From Planoprotostelium fungivorum (taxonomy: Eukaryota; Evosea; Variosea; Cavosteliida; Cavosteliaceae), in assembly GCA_003024175.1 (NCBI GenBank), contig MDYQ01000040.1, positions 62,001-126,000 on the forward strand: a stretch of 64,000 bases of DNA. Direction: 5' to 3'. Within the stretch, counting starts at the first letter, position 1. Each line of letters begins with the position of its first letter. Positions 10,405-24,100 of this stretch are shown here, in pieces. The notes beneath the pieces were generated by a model. It saw only the letters and a list, made by a program, of their open reading frames with translations, was not told where the DNA came from and ran no database searches. A program made the translations under genes and the position numbers.

Positions 10405-13400
10405 TCATTTCGTTATGTTGGGAGATACTGGAGAATAGTGTCCTTCCCGCTCTGTCCTCTCGGTCTGTGCCTCGTTCGTCTCCTCTGTCGGTCTGACAGA
10501 ATCACGTTCCACTTTCGTGTATGCATCTTGTTTGTGTGTGATGTTGTCTGTACTGTCGTAGCGTGTTGCCGCGTCTTCGTTGATGGGTGATTCATTGGAA
10601 CTGTCCACAAAGTCTTCGACTTTGGTCGTGTTGGCGATTCTCTCGCAGATCTGAGGAAAGAGAGGTCGCCGAGATGGCTCTTCTTCCCAGCAGTCTGTCT
10701 GTTCTTTAAAATCGAGAAAGTGATGAATTTGATGATTAGATGTCTTTGAGTGATGAAGGTGATCATTCCGAAGATGACAAGCGATGATGACAGTGACGCA
10801 CCTCTGATAAGCTTGTCTATCCAGTACTCGATGCCGTCCGGTATCTTCATTCTCTCTTTGTCAGTGATCACTTTCAGCGCCGCTTCCATACTGTACACTC
10901 TCAGTCAACCTTTCCTCAACGTTTCGACTCACGGCGTGAGATCAGTCCATGGGTCTTGTTCTGTCAGTATCTCCCACACTGTCACTCTGTCTCCTCTCAG
11001 CTACACGCAGACGATGTTGCGAATCACCCGAAAGAGAAGACGTCAGTTGCTTGTGAGTAGATGCGATCTCTCATGGCTTCAGGCGCCATCCACTTCAGCG
11101 GTCCCACGCTATTCTGTGTCTGTGCGGCCTGCCTCGTCAATGAGTATTTCACACAAACTTGTGGAAGACTATTACCGTGTCCACAGTCTGAGTCTCTCTC
11201 GATAGTCCAAAATCGCTGACCTGACAGCTCCGTCAGCACTAAATCATCGACAGATACAAGTCGTGGAGATCTTGTGTGATATCTTTCTTACGACCCACCT
11301 TTGCCTCTAAGAACTTCGACAACAGAATGTTTCTGGCCGCCAGCTGTGTCAACGTCATCAGATGATACACAAAGGATGACTCACATCTCTGTGTATGACC
11401 TTCTCTTGATGCAGATGATACATCCCCAGTGCTGTACTCGATGTCACTCTGGTTACAACATTGAAAGAGACACACCTATGCCGTGTATCCATCTGTACTT
11501 CTGTTCGATCGGGACATCGTTCTTTGTTAGATAATCTGTTACTCGTCAATCGCTTTTCTCTGTGATATATTTCTTTCGAAGGAGTTAAACTCACGTAACA
11601 TAGAGCCACCCTCGCAGTACTCCCTGCCGTCCCGTCAGTCACAAAACACATCCATACCACATCGTCTTCGACTCACGTGATCTGTACACGTGTCAGCTCA
11701 TCATCTCATCATAAAGAGTTCACCAGAGATAGTGGGTCAGGCGGAAACGTCACTGCCATGCTGTGTCTCTGTCAGTCTCGCTCTCTCTTCTTCTTTCTCT
11801 CACAATAACACTACGTTCTGTCTCTCTGTCAGCAATTGTACAAGACATGATCGGATAACTCACAGGATGAGGTCTGAGTCTCTGTAGCAGCGCCACTTCT
11901 CCCTGTGCATGGTTAGAGATCTACACATGATAAATTGTCGAACACCATGAAGTCAGCCAGCTGTGTTTGTGTCACGTGTTCCGCTCTGATCTGCATTCTC
12001 TGTTACATCTCCTTCTGTTTCATTCTCATACCTGTTTGACGGCAACATCCAAGCTTCTCCATTCTGCCCTGTAGACAATACCAAATGCTCCTGTTCCACG
12101 TCATCCTCTCTCTTTACCCTCCTTCTCACCGCTTCCTATCTCTGTCATACCCTTGAGCTCTGAGAATGGTGTCTGTCCTTATTTAGCCTTCGCTTGCAGA
12201 TAAATTTGAAAGTAGATGAGAATTACACTCACGATAGAGCTCTTTGCATCTCCCAAGTTGATGCTCTTCAGATCGATCATCGCCAGCTGGTTCTGCCACA
12301 CGCTCCTTGTTCTGCGTAATCTGGCGTACACAAACCCAGCGATGACAACAGCGATGATGATGAGACAGGCCACACCCACAACGACACCGATGATGAGACC
12401 AGTGTTACTGTTTCCATCACTGGATGTCGGTGCATTGACTTGATCAGCGGTAGTCGGTGGAGGAGGATTGATGACAGCGGGTGATAACACCTGTCTCTTT
12501 GTCAACAAGATTTGAATTCAAATCACATCCATAATATAGAGTAACTCACACTGAATGATCCTATCGAATTGCCTGTCTGTGCGAGAGACGAAATGATCGC
12601 TGCTCTTCTCATCGCTGTTCCATCTGTTGATCCTTCTTCTGCCGCACTGATCTGTACGTTGGCTATCACACTGCTTCCATCAGTCATCGTCCTCATATTC
12701 TTCCATCTCATCACCTTCCAGATGCGATGGACACGATCGACAGTCGACTCAGCGATGTGTTTGATGCATCAGACAGTGACAGCAAGAAGAGAGACTGGTT
12801 GAATGTGGACACTTGACCTTCCACTCTGATCTGTACAATGACTGCACTGTCGTTCTTGCTCGTTGTACATCTGATGCCATAATGAGTGATTTATTCAGAC
12901 ATGGCATATCTAACGAAAATCTGTAAGATCTAGATGACTCACTCTGCCTGACACAGAGAGATCGACTGAGATGTCACTGGACACTCAAATACATTGCTGC
13001 TCATGTTGCATCGCTGTAGTGATGACGGAAGGCTTCTAACAGCTGTGTTATCACTGAGATGATTATCGCTGACGTCAAAGAAGGAGAGAGAAGAGAGTCT
13101 GGACAGTGATGGAAGAGAGCCGTTCAGCTCATTTGATCTCATCTGTAGCATCTGATCGAACGTCGGACATCTGTATATTCAATGACGAGCGCACCTCTAG
13201 CTTGGACAAAGCAGACAGAGAAGAGATGCTGCCAGAGATGTGATTGTATGACACATCGATGGTCTGTAACTTGAGCTTCTGCGATATGTCTGGTAACGCT
13301 CCTGTTGTCATGTTCAGCTTTATGTTTTATTTGAAAAAGATCAACCTGAAAAGAAATTGTGGCTGAGGTTGAGATAAGTCACAGATACCAGTCCATCAAT

Positions 13401-16400
13401 CACTGTTGCATCTCCGTAGAATCCATTCGAACTGCTCTGCTTCAATCACTTATACCTTATCTCTTCTTCTCACCTCAGGTCAATCTCGCTGAGATCAGCA
13501 GAGAAGGCCGACACATTACCAGTCATGTTGTTGTCGTTAACATACAGCTTTGTCAGCACTCTCATCTTGTACATCGACACTGGTATCTGTCCATACATTC
13601 TGTCTTCTTGTCAGCTCGTTCGTCTGAGGTGATGATCAGTCACCTGTTGTGAGAGACGTCAAAAGACTCGAGTCTGGACAGACTGTCGATGTTGTCAGGT
13701 ACAGATGCTTGTATATTGTTGTTCGACAAGTTCAGCATCTGATGCGATGTCAGCCAAAAGAGTATCGATGTATTATGACATCACCTGAAGCTGACTGAGT
13801 CGAAACAGGAAAGACAGGTCATCTGTGTACAGTCCGTTTGACCCCAAGTTGAGCTGTGTCAGCTGCACAAGATTGCCCAGTGATTTGGGTATCTGTCTTT
13901 GCCTTCAGTATCATGATAAGTATGCTTAGAGATCGATATCACCTCAGATGACAGTTTGTTGCCCTCTAACAACAGTGATGTCAGCTGCGTCAACTGACCC
14001 AGTGTGGGTGGTATCGGTCCTATCAGCTCGTTGCCTGACAGGTCTAGCTCACTCAAGAACGGAAAGCTGCAACAGTCAGCTCTCGCTGTCAATGTGATGA
14101 AAACAAAGATGACTGACTTGTCACGAGTGAACAGAGTCAGCAGATAGCCTCTCAGCTTGTTGTACCCGATGTTGCACGTCACCATCGTAGGATACTGTTG
14201 TCCATATCCTGCCACCGCTTTCCCCGGTAACTGTTGGCGTCATTACACATCATCGCTGTGATCACTCACATAGCTGTCCACAAACTGATTGTAAGAAGCG
14301 TCAAAGTAGACAAGAGCGGTTGGCAGTTGGAACAGTATCTTACCCGTGAATGCATTGCGTGACAGATCGAGATAAACCAATGCCTTTTTTTGAGTGGGTG
14401 AGATACCCTGATCGTCAAAGATGTCACCCGTGAACTGATTGTTTGACAGATCCAGCTAATGACGTCATCACTCGTCATCATTCATCGACACAACCACTCA
14501 CGCGATGGAGATTTGTACAGCTGATGAGCCACGTCACTGTATCTGAGAGATTGTTGTTGCCAAGTAATAGAGTCTCCAATTTGTCGAGACCATACAGCGT
14601 CCACGTATCACCAGACAGCTGATTCGATGAAAGGTCCAACGTAGTGAGACCTGTTGATCACACGTCAGACGATGTGATATAACGCACTCGACTTACTGCT
14701 CAGGTATTGCATATCGTTTGGAATTGATCCATTAAACGAGTTGTCATCCATCTTCATTGTGATCATTGGAGGGTAGGTGAGACTGTACGGTATCTGCTCT
14801 CGTCATTTTTTTCTATCGATTGTTGTACGTCACACCTCTCCGCTAAAGTTGTTGCCGCTGATGATGAAAGTCTGCAAAGATGTTGTGCTGTAAAAGGCAT
14901 CGGGTAACTACAGCATGTGTCAGTATGCCTGATGCAACTGTGATGAGATGACATTCACCTGTCCGCTCAACTGATTGTTGCTCAGATCGAGCAATTTCAA
15001 CGCTGTGTTGTTGCCTATCGATGCGGGTAGCTCTCCCGAGAATGAATTCCCTATCACGGCTTGTCATCACATGACATCTGTATGTCATCTCACCTCCCAG
15101 CTTGAGCTGTTGCATGCCAGTGTAGAACGATGGCAGAGTGCCGTTCAGCAGATTGAACTCTGTTTCGAGTCAGCCGTAAAACTCTGAATCAAATATCACA
15201 CCCAGATTGAGCTGCGTAACTGCATATCTATTGCTCAACTCTTGACTGATCGTTCCACTCAGCTTGTTCTTCGACTGTCTCTCCTTCAGTTCTGCATCTC
15301 GATGGATATAACTGCACCAAATCCAAGGTATCTAGAGACACAATAGAGGAAGGCAAAGGAATAGGACCGGAGAAAGAGTTGAAAGAGAGGTCGAGAGAAG
15401 AGATAGAATAAAGCTCGATCAGCCAAGATGGGATCTATGATGAGCTGAGTTGAAGGGATGAAATTGTGACAGCGATAGAACTCACATCTCCAGATAAAGC
15501 GTTATCAGATAAGACGAGAGTTTGGAGTTGTGTCAAATTGATGAAAGACGAAGGTATTTGCCCTGTACTCTCTGTCATTCACGGAACACGCACGCAGATG
15601 GAAGAGTCATATTTCACGAAGAGAAATGAATCTAGATAGGAAAGTTACCCGTGAGTCTGTTGTCTCCCAAGTTGAGCGTCTGTAACGAAGAACTGAACCC
15701 CGAAGGTATCTCTCCTTCCACGTCGTTAGCAACTGTCTACGTGTCAGCCCTTCCATCCCACACCACAAGCGACGTGTACTGACAGATACTGAACGTGTTG
15801 AGCTGAGTGAACGCAGAAAAGTCGTTGGGTAAAATTCCGTACAATCGATTGGCAGTGACAGAGAACTATTCAGAATCAGTCTTTGCATATACAACCCCAC
15901 ATCACCTTGTACAGCTGAGTACAGTTTTCGATGTTGGGAAATTCTGACTCGATTCCATTCAAGTCGGTCACGAACGAATAGAGTTTAACAAGTCGACTGA
16001 AATCGCTCGGCATCGCTGTGAAGTGATTGAATGAGATGTCCATATACATCAATTGAGAACAGTTTGTGAAACCATCAGGGATGGGACCTTATACAGTCAG
16101 ACGCATTTCATCGACTGAGACTCACCTGACAGAGTGTTGTAGCTGAGATCGATCAAGGTGATGATGGGACTGAAGATTCCAGCAGGAACTTGGCCGCTGA
16201 ATCTGGCTGACGTGAGATGACGCGTAACGATGACGTCATCACTCACTTGTTACCCCTTACTTGGAAGATAACGAGAGGTAGGTCTCCCATGCTGGATGGA
16301 ATTTCCCCACTCAACCCCGTGTCTAAGACGAGTCAAAAAATGGAAGGGAGGGGGGATCGAACGCGTGACTCACCCTTAAAGTAGATCGTGTTGATGATCA

Positions 16401-17542
16401 TGCCCGTATAATTACAATCGGGTAAGATAGTGAAAGAGTTGCCAGAGATGTCGATGAACTGTACATCATCAGCCACGACTCTATGGACGATCGTCTCACC
16501 GTCAAGTTCTTCAAGCCACAAATCTCGATCATAGGTCCCGATAACTGGTTCGCATCTAACTGGAAACGCTGTCTTCCGTCAGTATCGTCTCGTACGATCG
16601 AATCAGTCTCATCAGTAAAGGCTCACAGTCAACTGAACGAGATTCGAAAGGGAGCTGGGGATGGTCGATGTGAATTTGTTATTGTTGAGCAAGAGGACAG
16701 TTAGATTTGTGAATTGACCGATGCACGACGGTATAGTACCCTCGATTGAGTTGAATCCAAGATCCAACGACTACAAGGACTCAGATGATGTCATCTGTGA
16801 GAGGAGATCATCACCTCAAGGGTGGTGAGAGAGCAAAAGGACGAAGAGATGGAAGAGAAGTAATTGCCATAGAGCCGTAAGAATTGAAGATTAGGCAGAC
16901 GACCTAGATCTCCGATCTGTCGATGTGTTAGCATCATCGTGGACAGAGACGGAGCTCACATCACCAGATATGTAGTTGTAAGTGAAGTCGATCGAGATCA
17001 GATTGGTAGCATCAGATAAGGAAGGGGAGATGACATCGTAGATGTAGTTTCCTGTCTTTGTATCAACACATCTGAGGTGTATGATTGCATCGGATGGGAG
17101 TTGTAGAATACCTGGCAACAAGAGATACTTCAGCCAAGGAAGATCAGCCCAGACATCGCTAGGGAATGGTCCATAAAGACGATTGCTGGTGAGATCTATG
17201 GCCGTCACATTTCCTGTTTGACGTTACAGAGGCCCTCGTTGCATACAGAAGTAGAATGCTAGAATCAGACAAGTCTTTACCTGTATCATCGCAGGTGATT
17301 CCGTAAAAGTTACAGAAATCGGTACCTGGCGGGTGTAAATAGAAGAAATAAAGATCGTTTCTATTCACCGTTCCAGCCAGCCCGCTTGTACCATTCGTTA
17401 CCTTCTATCATCAGATCACAATCTCACGTTCCCGCTCACCGTCCAGTTGATCATAGAACGACTGAAGAGCAGACAGCTGATCTGCTGCGACGGTGGACGA
17501 TAGCAACAGAACGAAGAAGGCAAAGCAGACGATTCGGTACAT
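10405..17542 (-). CDS. LRR receptor tyrosine kinase, array copy 2
   Basis: Same architecture as copy 1. The start at 17542 gives the signal peptide MYRIVCFAFFVLLLSSTVAA, followed by an N-cap with WNG ... TDFCNFYGITCDD. LRRs run to about 13000, then a cap (ECPVTSQSISLC), the SEA-like region, a Pro-rich linker (INPPPPTTADQ), a helix (GLIIGVVVGVACLIIIAVVI) and the kinase. HRD, LAARN, DFG and PLKWMAPEA are all intact. The tail carries tyrosines in ARYDSTDN, DAYTKVE and EREGHYSPVS, plausible autophosphorylation or SH2-docking sites (inference). Stop is 10407-10405. It shares a 1,539 bp identical tract with copy 3, and shorter tracts with copies 1 and 4, so its sequence is a conversion mosaic. Confidence 0.87.
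13977..14358. repeat. Gene-conversion tract shared with copy 4 (29357-29738)
   Basis: About 382 bp covering LRR exons and an intron match 29357-29738 (offset 15,380) with no difference seen. Sequence on both sides diverges sharply, for example TGCATTGC followed by GTGACAG here and CAGATAT in copy 4. Confidence 0.8.
15635..17173. repeat. Gene-conversion tract, identical to 23406-24944
   Basis: By eye the 1,539 bp here are identical to 23406-24944 (constant offset 7,771), through exons and introns alike. Identity breaks at both edges: the sequences differ just before 15635, and at 17174 (T against A). Flanking parts of copies 2 and 3 differ at many sites, so a recent conversion or unequal exchange is the simplest reading. 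Confidence 0.85.
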
Positions 17543-17669
17543 GCTCCTGATCTGATCCGTTGAGTTTTATGGATCCAGACACACTATTGTCCCCTCAGCC
17601 GATATGAGTTGTTCCTGGTACGTAAATCTAGTTGTTCCTGGTTAAATCTGGGCCCAGAGACAGATATCG

Positions 17670-17712
17670 GCACATTTGAGTGAGTTTACTGTCCTTTAAC
17701 ACGTGATAGACG
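17670..17712 (-). promoter_or_regulatory. Conserved upstream block with E-box, kinase copy 2
   Basis: On the minus strand this block reads an E-box palindrome CACGTG (17700-17705), then GGACAGTAAACTC and CTCAAATGTG. It lies about 158 bp upstream of the copy 2 ATG. Related blocks lie upstream of copies 3 and 4 at similar distance, although the surrounding DNA differs, which suggests a retained promoter element. The regulator is unknown. Confidence 0.45.
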
Positions 17713-18000
17713 TGATATTTCGGTGGAAAGATTCGACAGAAAGGACAAAAGGTGCAGATCATCCGTCATAGAGGGATGATCTGACGAGGGATGAAGCTGT
17801 GTCACGATCGTCAGAGAAGAAGATGTTGTCTGCGTCTTTGCCCTCTGGTACTTCGACACCCAAGAGACCACAGATGTGAGCGACACAACCACACTTACGG
17901 TCGAAATATCAGTTGGAGCTGTTCTTCTAAGAAAAAGCTGACCCGCGTGTTATCGTAACATGACATAAAGTCAAGTTTGTTCCATTCACTCATCGTGCTG
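17686..18000 (-). other. Small-gene relic in the gap between copies 2 and 3
   Basis: Minus-strand segments look coding but do not join into one clean frame. One starts ATGAGTGAATGG near 17993 (MSEWNKLDFMSCYDN ...). The other encodes FDRKCGCVAHICGLLGV, then GKDADNIFFSDDRD. A related copy of the second segment lies at about 25525-25670, where a TTTCAG acceptor precedes it; here part of that acceptor is missing. The first segment is inverted in the other gap. I read both as remnants of one small duplicated gene, family unknown. It could also be a live gene with an exon structure I did not resolve. Confidence 0.35.
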
Positions 18001-18071
18001 AATCAGAGCGAAAGGTACCTTTGGCGATGGTCTTTTGCTATATCGTGCGACCATATCAATTCATTCTGTTC
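17951..18071. repeat. ~120 bp segment inverted relative to 25701-25807
   Basis: The reverse complement of this segment matches 25701-25807 over nearly its full length, with a short indel. Examples are the shared ATGGTCGCACGATATAGC and AACTTGACTTTATGTCATG. The left flank (AAGCTGACCCG against AAGTTGACCCG) is collinear in both gaps, so only this piece is flipped. Confidence 0.75.
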
Positions 18072-18136
18072 ATCAAGTGTTCGAACGGTAGATTCAATAT
18101 CACAGGCATCGATCAGCCTTTTCTCTACCATTTATT

Positions 18137-21100
18137 TCATCTCTTGACCGAAACCGGAGAATATTGACCCTCCCGCTCTATCTTCTCCTCCGCCTGTATG
18201 ACAGAAGCACGTTCCACTTTCGCGTATGTATTTTCATTGTGAGAGATGTTGTCTGTGCTGTCATAACGAGCTGCTGCATCTACTGCAGCGGTGACTTCTT
18301 CTGCAGTGGTCTCAAACTCTTCCACCTTGGTCGTGTTGGTGATTCTCTCGCAGATCTGAGGAAAGAGAGGTCGCCGAGATGGCTCTTCTTCCCAGCAGTC
18401 TGTCTGTTCTTTAGAATCAAGGATTCGATGATGAGATGTCTTTGAGTGATGAAGGTGATGATCATTCCGAAGATGACAAGCGATGATGACAGTGACGCAC
18501 CTCTGATAAGCTTGTCTATCCAGTACTCGATGCCGTCTGGTATCTTCATTCTCTCTTTGTCAGTGATCACTTTCAGCGCTGCTTCCATACTGTACACTCT
18601 CAGTCACCTTTTCCACAACGTTTCGACTCACGGCGTGAGATCAGTCCATGGATCTTGTTCTGTCAGTATCTCCCACACTGTCACTCTGTCTCCTCTCAGC
18701 TACATGCAGACGATGTGTGGAGTCACCCGAAAGAGAAGACGTCAGTGGCTTGTGAGTAGATGCGATCTCTCATGGCTTCAGGCGCCATCCACTTCAGCGG
18801 TCCCACGCTATTCTGTGTCTGAGCGGCCTGTCACGTCAATGAGTATATGATGTAAACGAGTGAGTGATGATTACCGTATCCACAGTCTGAGTCTCTCTCG
18901 ATAGCCCAAAATCGCTGACCTGACATCTTCGTCAGCACTAAATGATCGACAGATGGACGTCGTCGAAATCATGTGGAATATCTTTCTTACAACCCACCTT
19001 TGCCTCTAAGAACTTCGACAACAAGATGTTTCTGGCCGCCAGCTGTGTCAGCGTCATCGGATGATACACAAAGGATGACTTACATCTCTGTGTATGACCT
19101 TCTCTTGATGCAGATGATACATTCCCAGTGCTGCACTCTTTGTCACTCTGGTTACAACATTGAAAGAGACGCACCTATGCCGTGTATCCATCTGTACTTC
19201 TGTTCGATTGGCACATCGTTCTTTATCATATAGTCTATCTTTTGTCAGTCCTTTCATATAGATGTATAACTCACTCAACATAGAGCCACCCTCGCAGTAC
19301 TCTCTGTCGTATCGTCAGTCGCATAACATCAATACCACATCATGTTCATCCATACGATGATGTCTGTCCACTCACGTGATCTGTACACGTGTCAGTTCAT
19401 CATCTCATCACATCCATCACATCTCACCAGAGACAGAGGATCAGGTGGAAACGTCACTGCCATGCTGTGTCTCTGTCAGTCTCGCTCTCTCTCCTTCTTT
19501 CTCTCACAACAACACTACATTCTGTGTCTCTGTCAGCTACATCACATCAACGATGACTCACAGGATGAGGTCTGAGTCTCTGTAGCAGCGCCACTTCTCC
19601 CTGTGTATGGTCAGAGATGAATGGAATAGACTGTCATATACCATAAAGTCAGTCAGCTGTGTTTGTGTCACATGTTCCGCTCTGATCTGTATTCTCTGTT
19701 ACATCTCTGTTCTCTTCATCTTGATCTCATACATACCTGTTTGACAGCAACATCCAAGCTTCTCCACTCTGCTCTGTACACGATACCAAACGCACCTGAT
19801 TTCTGTCACTCAATTTCTCCTCTCCTTCTCACCGCTTCCAATCTCTGTCATGCCCTTGAGCTCTGAGAATGGTGTCTGTTCTTATTCAGCCTTCGCTTGC
19901 AAGTGGACTCGAAAAGTGGAAGAAGATTTCACTCACGATAGAACTCTTTGCCTCTCCCAAGTTGATGCTCTTCAGATCGATCATCGCTAGCTGGTTCTGC
20001 CACACGCTCCTTGTTCTGCGTGATCTGGCGTACACAAACCCAGCGATGACAACAGCGATGATGATGAGACAGGCCACACCCACAACGACACCGATGATGA
20101 GACCAGTGTTACTGTTTCCATCACTGGATGTCGGTGCGTTGACGATCTGATGAGTTAATCAGATATGTCAGATGTGATGCCACACTTGGTCAGCAGTAGT
20201 CGGTGGGGGAGGATTGATGACAGCGGGTGACAGTACCTTTCCTTCGTCAATAGAGTTTTAAACCGAGATCAAATCGACGGAACAGAGTGACTCACACTGA
20301 AAGACCCTATCGAATTGCCTGTCTGTGCGAGAGAGGATATGATCGCTGCTCTTCTCATCGCTGTTCCATCTGTTGATCCTTCTTCTGCCACACTGATCTG
20401 CACGTTGGCTATCACACTGCTTACATCAGTCATCGTTTCTCACATTCTTTCATCTCATCACCTTCCAGATGTGATGGACACGATCGACAGTCGACTCAGC
20501 GATGTGTTCGATGCGTCAGACAGTGACAGCAAGAAGAGAGACTGGTTGAAGGTGGACACTTGACCTTCCACTCTGATTTGTACAACAACTGCACTGTCGT
20601 TCTTGCTCGTTGTACATCTGATGCCATGATGAGTGTCTTATTCAGACATGACATATCCAACCAATATCTGTAAGATCTAGATCACTCACTCTGCCTGGCA
20701 CAGAGAGATCGACTCAGATGTCACTGGACACTCAAATACGTTGCTGCTCATGTTACATCGCTGCAGTGATGACGGAAGGCTTCTAACAGCTGTGTTATCA
20801 TTCAGATGATTGTCGCTGACGTCAAAGAAAGAGAGAGAAGAGAGTCTGGACAGTGATGGAAGAGATCCGTTCAGCTCATTTGATCTCATCTGCAACATCT
20901 GATCGAACGTCAGACATCTATATACTCGATGACGGGCGCACCTCTAGCTTGGACAGAGCAGACAGAGAAGAGATGCTGCCAGAGATGTGATTGTATGACA
21001 CATCGATGGTCTGTAACTTCAGCTTCTGCGATATGTCTGGCAGCGCTCCTGCCGTCTTCATTCAGCAATCTCGTCGTCGTCACCAAAGATCTTCTTCACC

Positions 21101-24100
21101 TGAGAATGAGTTGTGGCTGAGGTTGAGATATGTCACTGATACCAGTCCATCAATCACTGCTGCAGCTCCATAGAATCCATTCGAACTGCTCTGCTTCAAT
21201 CATCCATTCGTTATCCCTTCCTCTCACCTCAGATCGATCTCGCTGAGATCAGCAGAGAACGCTGACACGTTTCCAGTCATGTTGTTGTCGTTGACATACA
21301 GCTTTGTCAGCACTCTTATCTTGTACATCGACACTGGTATCTGTCCATACATCCTGTCTCCCTTCAGCTCATTACTTCTATCGACATCAGCTGTAACCTG
21401 TTGTGAGAGACATCAAAAGACTCTAGTCTGGACAGACTGTCGATGTTGTCAGGTATGGATGCTCGTATTTCGTTGTTCGATAAGTTCAACATCTGTGAAA
21501 GAAGATGAGAAATCAGAAGTTGATCCATCTCACCTGAAGCTGACTGAGTCGAAACAGGAAAGACAAGTCATCTGTGTACAGTCCGTTCGATCCCAAGTTG
21601 AGCTGCGTCAGCTGCACAAGATTACCCAGTGATTTGGGTATCTGTCTTTGCCTTCAGTCTCAAACGTATTGACATGAGAAGATATGATAGTTCGGGGCGG
21701 ACATTGACGTGATATCACCTCAGATGACAATTTGTTGCCCTCTAACAACAGCGATCTCAGCTGCGTCAACTGACCCAGTGTGGGTGGTATCGGTCCTATC
21801 AGCTCGTTGCCTGACAGATCTAGCTCACTCAAGAACGGAAAGCTGCAACAGTCAGCTCTCGCTGTTGACGTGATGACAAGAAAGATGACTGACTTGTCAC
21901 GAGTGAACAGAGTCAGCAGATAGCCTCTCAGCTTGTTGTACCCGATGTTACACGTCACCATGGTAGGATACTGCTGTCCGAATCCTGCTAGCGCTTTGCT
22001 CGGTACCTGATCACGTTATCACACACCATCACTGTATCACTCACATAGCTGTCCACAAACTGATTGTAAGAAGCGTCAAAGTAGACGAGAGAGGGCGGCA
22101 GTTGGAACAGTATCTTACCCGTGAATGCATTGCGAGATATGTCGAGATAGATCAAAGCTTTTTGATTGGGTGAAATACCCTGATCGTCAAAGATGTCACC
22201 CGTGAACTGATTATTCGACAGATCCAGCTGATGACGTCATCACTCGTCATCATTCATCGACACGATCACTCACGCGATGGAGATTTGCACAGCTGAAGAG
22301 CCACGTTACTGTTCCCGTAAGATTGTTGTTACCGAGCAATATGGTCTCTAAATTGCTGAGGTCATTCAGGGTCCACGTGTCACCAGATAATTGATTCGAT
22401 GAAAGGTCCAACGTAGTGAGTCCTGTAGATCACACGTCACATGATATGATATGATGCACTCGACCTACTGTTCAGGTATTGCATATCCTTTGGAATCAGT
22501 CCACTGAATGAGTTGTCATCCATCTTCATTGTGACCATTGGGGGGTAAGTGAGACTGTGTGGTATCTGCTCTCATCAGTCGTTGCCCACATGCTCGTGCA
22601 TCACACCGCTCCGCTGAAGTTGTTGCCGCTGATGATGAAAGTCTGCAAAGATGTCATGCTTTCAAAGACATCAGGTAACTACAGCATGTGTCAGAATGAT
22701 GTAGTACTGATGAGATGACATTCACCTGTCCGCTCAACTGATTGTTGCTCAGATCGAGCAACTTCATCGCTGTGTTGTTGCTTATCGATGCGGGTAGCTC
22801 TCCCGAGAATGAATTGCCTATCACGGCTTGTCATCACAGGACATCTGTATGTCATCTCACCTCCCAACTTGAGCTGCTGCATGCCAGTGTAGAACGATGG
22901 CAGAGTGCCGTTCAGCAGATTGAACTCTGTTTCGAGTCAGCCGTACAACTCTGAATGAAATATCACACCCAGATTGAGCTGCGTAACTGCATATCTATCG
23001 CTCAACTCTTGACTGATCGTTCCACTCAGCTTGTTCTTCGACTGTCTCTCCTTCAGTTCCTGCATTTCAATGGATAGAACATCACCAGATCCAAGGTATC
23101 TAAAGACACAACAGAGGAAGGCAAAGGAATAGGACCGGAGAAAGAGTTGAAAGAGAGATCGAGAGAAGTGATGGAATACAGTTCGATCAGCCAAGATGGG
23201 ATCTATGATGAGCTGAGTTGAAGGGATCAAGTTGTGAGAGCGATATAACCCACATCTCCAGATAAAGCATTATCAGATAAGACGAGAGTTTGGAGTTGAG
23301 TCAGATTGATGAAAGATTGAGATATCTGTCCTGTACTCTCTGTCATTCACGGAACACGCACGGAGATGGAAGGGTCATATGTCACGAAGAGTCGTGAATC
23401 GAGATGATAGGAAAGTTACCCGTGAGTCTGTTGTCTCCCAAGTTGAGCGTCTGTAACGAAGAACTGAACCCCGAAGGTATCTCTCCTTCCACGTCGTTAG
23501 CAACTGTCTACGTGTCAGCCCTTCCATCCCACACCACAAGCGACGTGTACTGACAGATACTGAACGTGTTGAGCTGAGTGAACGCAGAAAAGTCGTTGGG
23601 TAAAATTCCGTACAATCGATTGGCAGTGACAGAGAACTATTCAGAATCAGTCTTTGCATATACAACCCCACATCACCTTGTACAGCTGAGTACAGTTTTC
23701 GATGTTGGGAAATTCTGACTCGATTCCATTCAAGTCGGTCACGAACGAATAGAGTTTAACAAGTCGACTGAAATCGCTCGGCATCGCTGTGAAGTGATTG
23801 AATGAGATGTCCATATACATCAATTGAGAACAGTTTGTGAAACCATCAGGGATGGGACCTTATACAGTCAGACGCATTTCATCGACTGAGACTCACCTGA
23901 CAGAGTGTTGTAGCTGAGATCGATCAAGGTGATGATGGGACTGAAGATTCCAGCAGGAACTTGGCCGCTGAATCTGGCTGACGTGAGATGACGCGTAACG
24001 ATGACGTCATCACTCACTTGTTACCCCTTACTTGGAAGATAACGAGAGGTAGGTCTCCCATGCTGGATGGAATTTCCCCACTCAACCCCGTGTCTAAGAC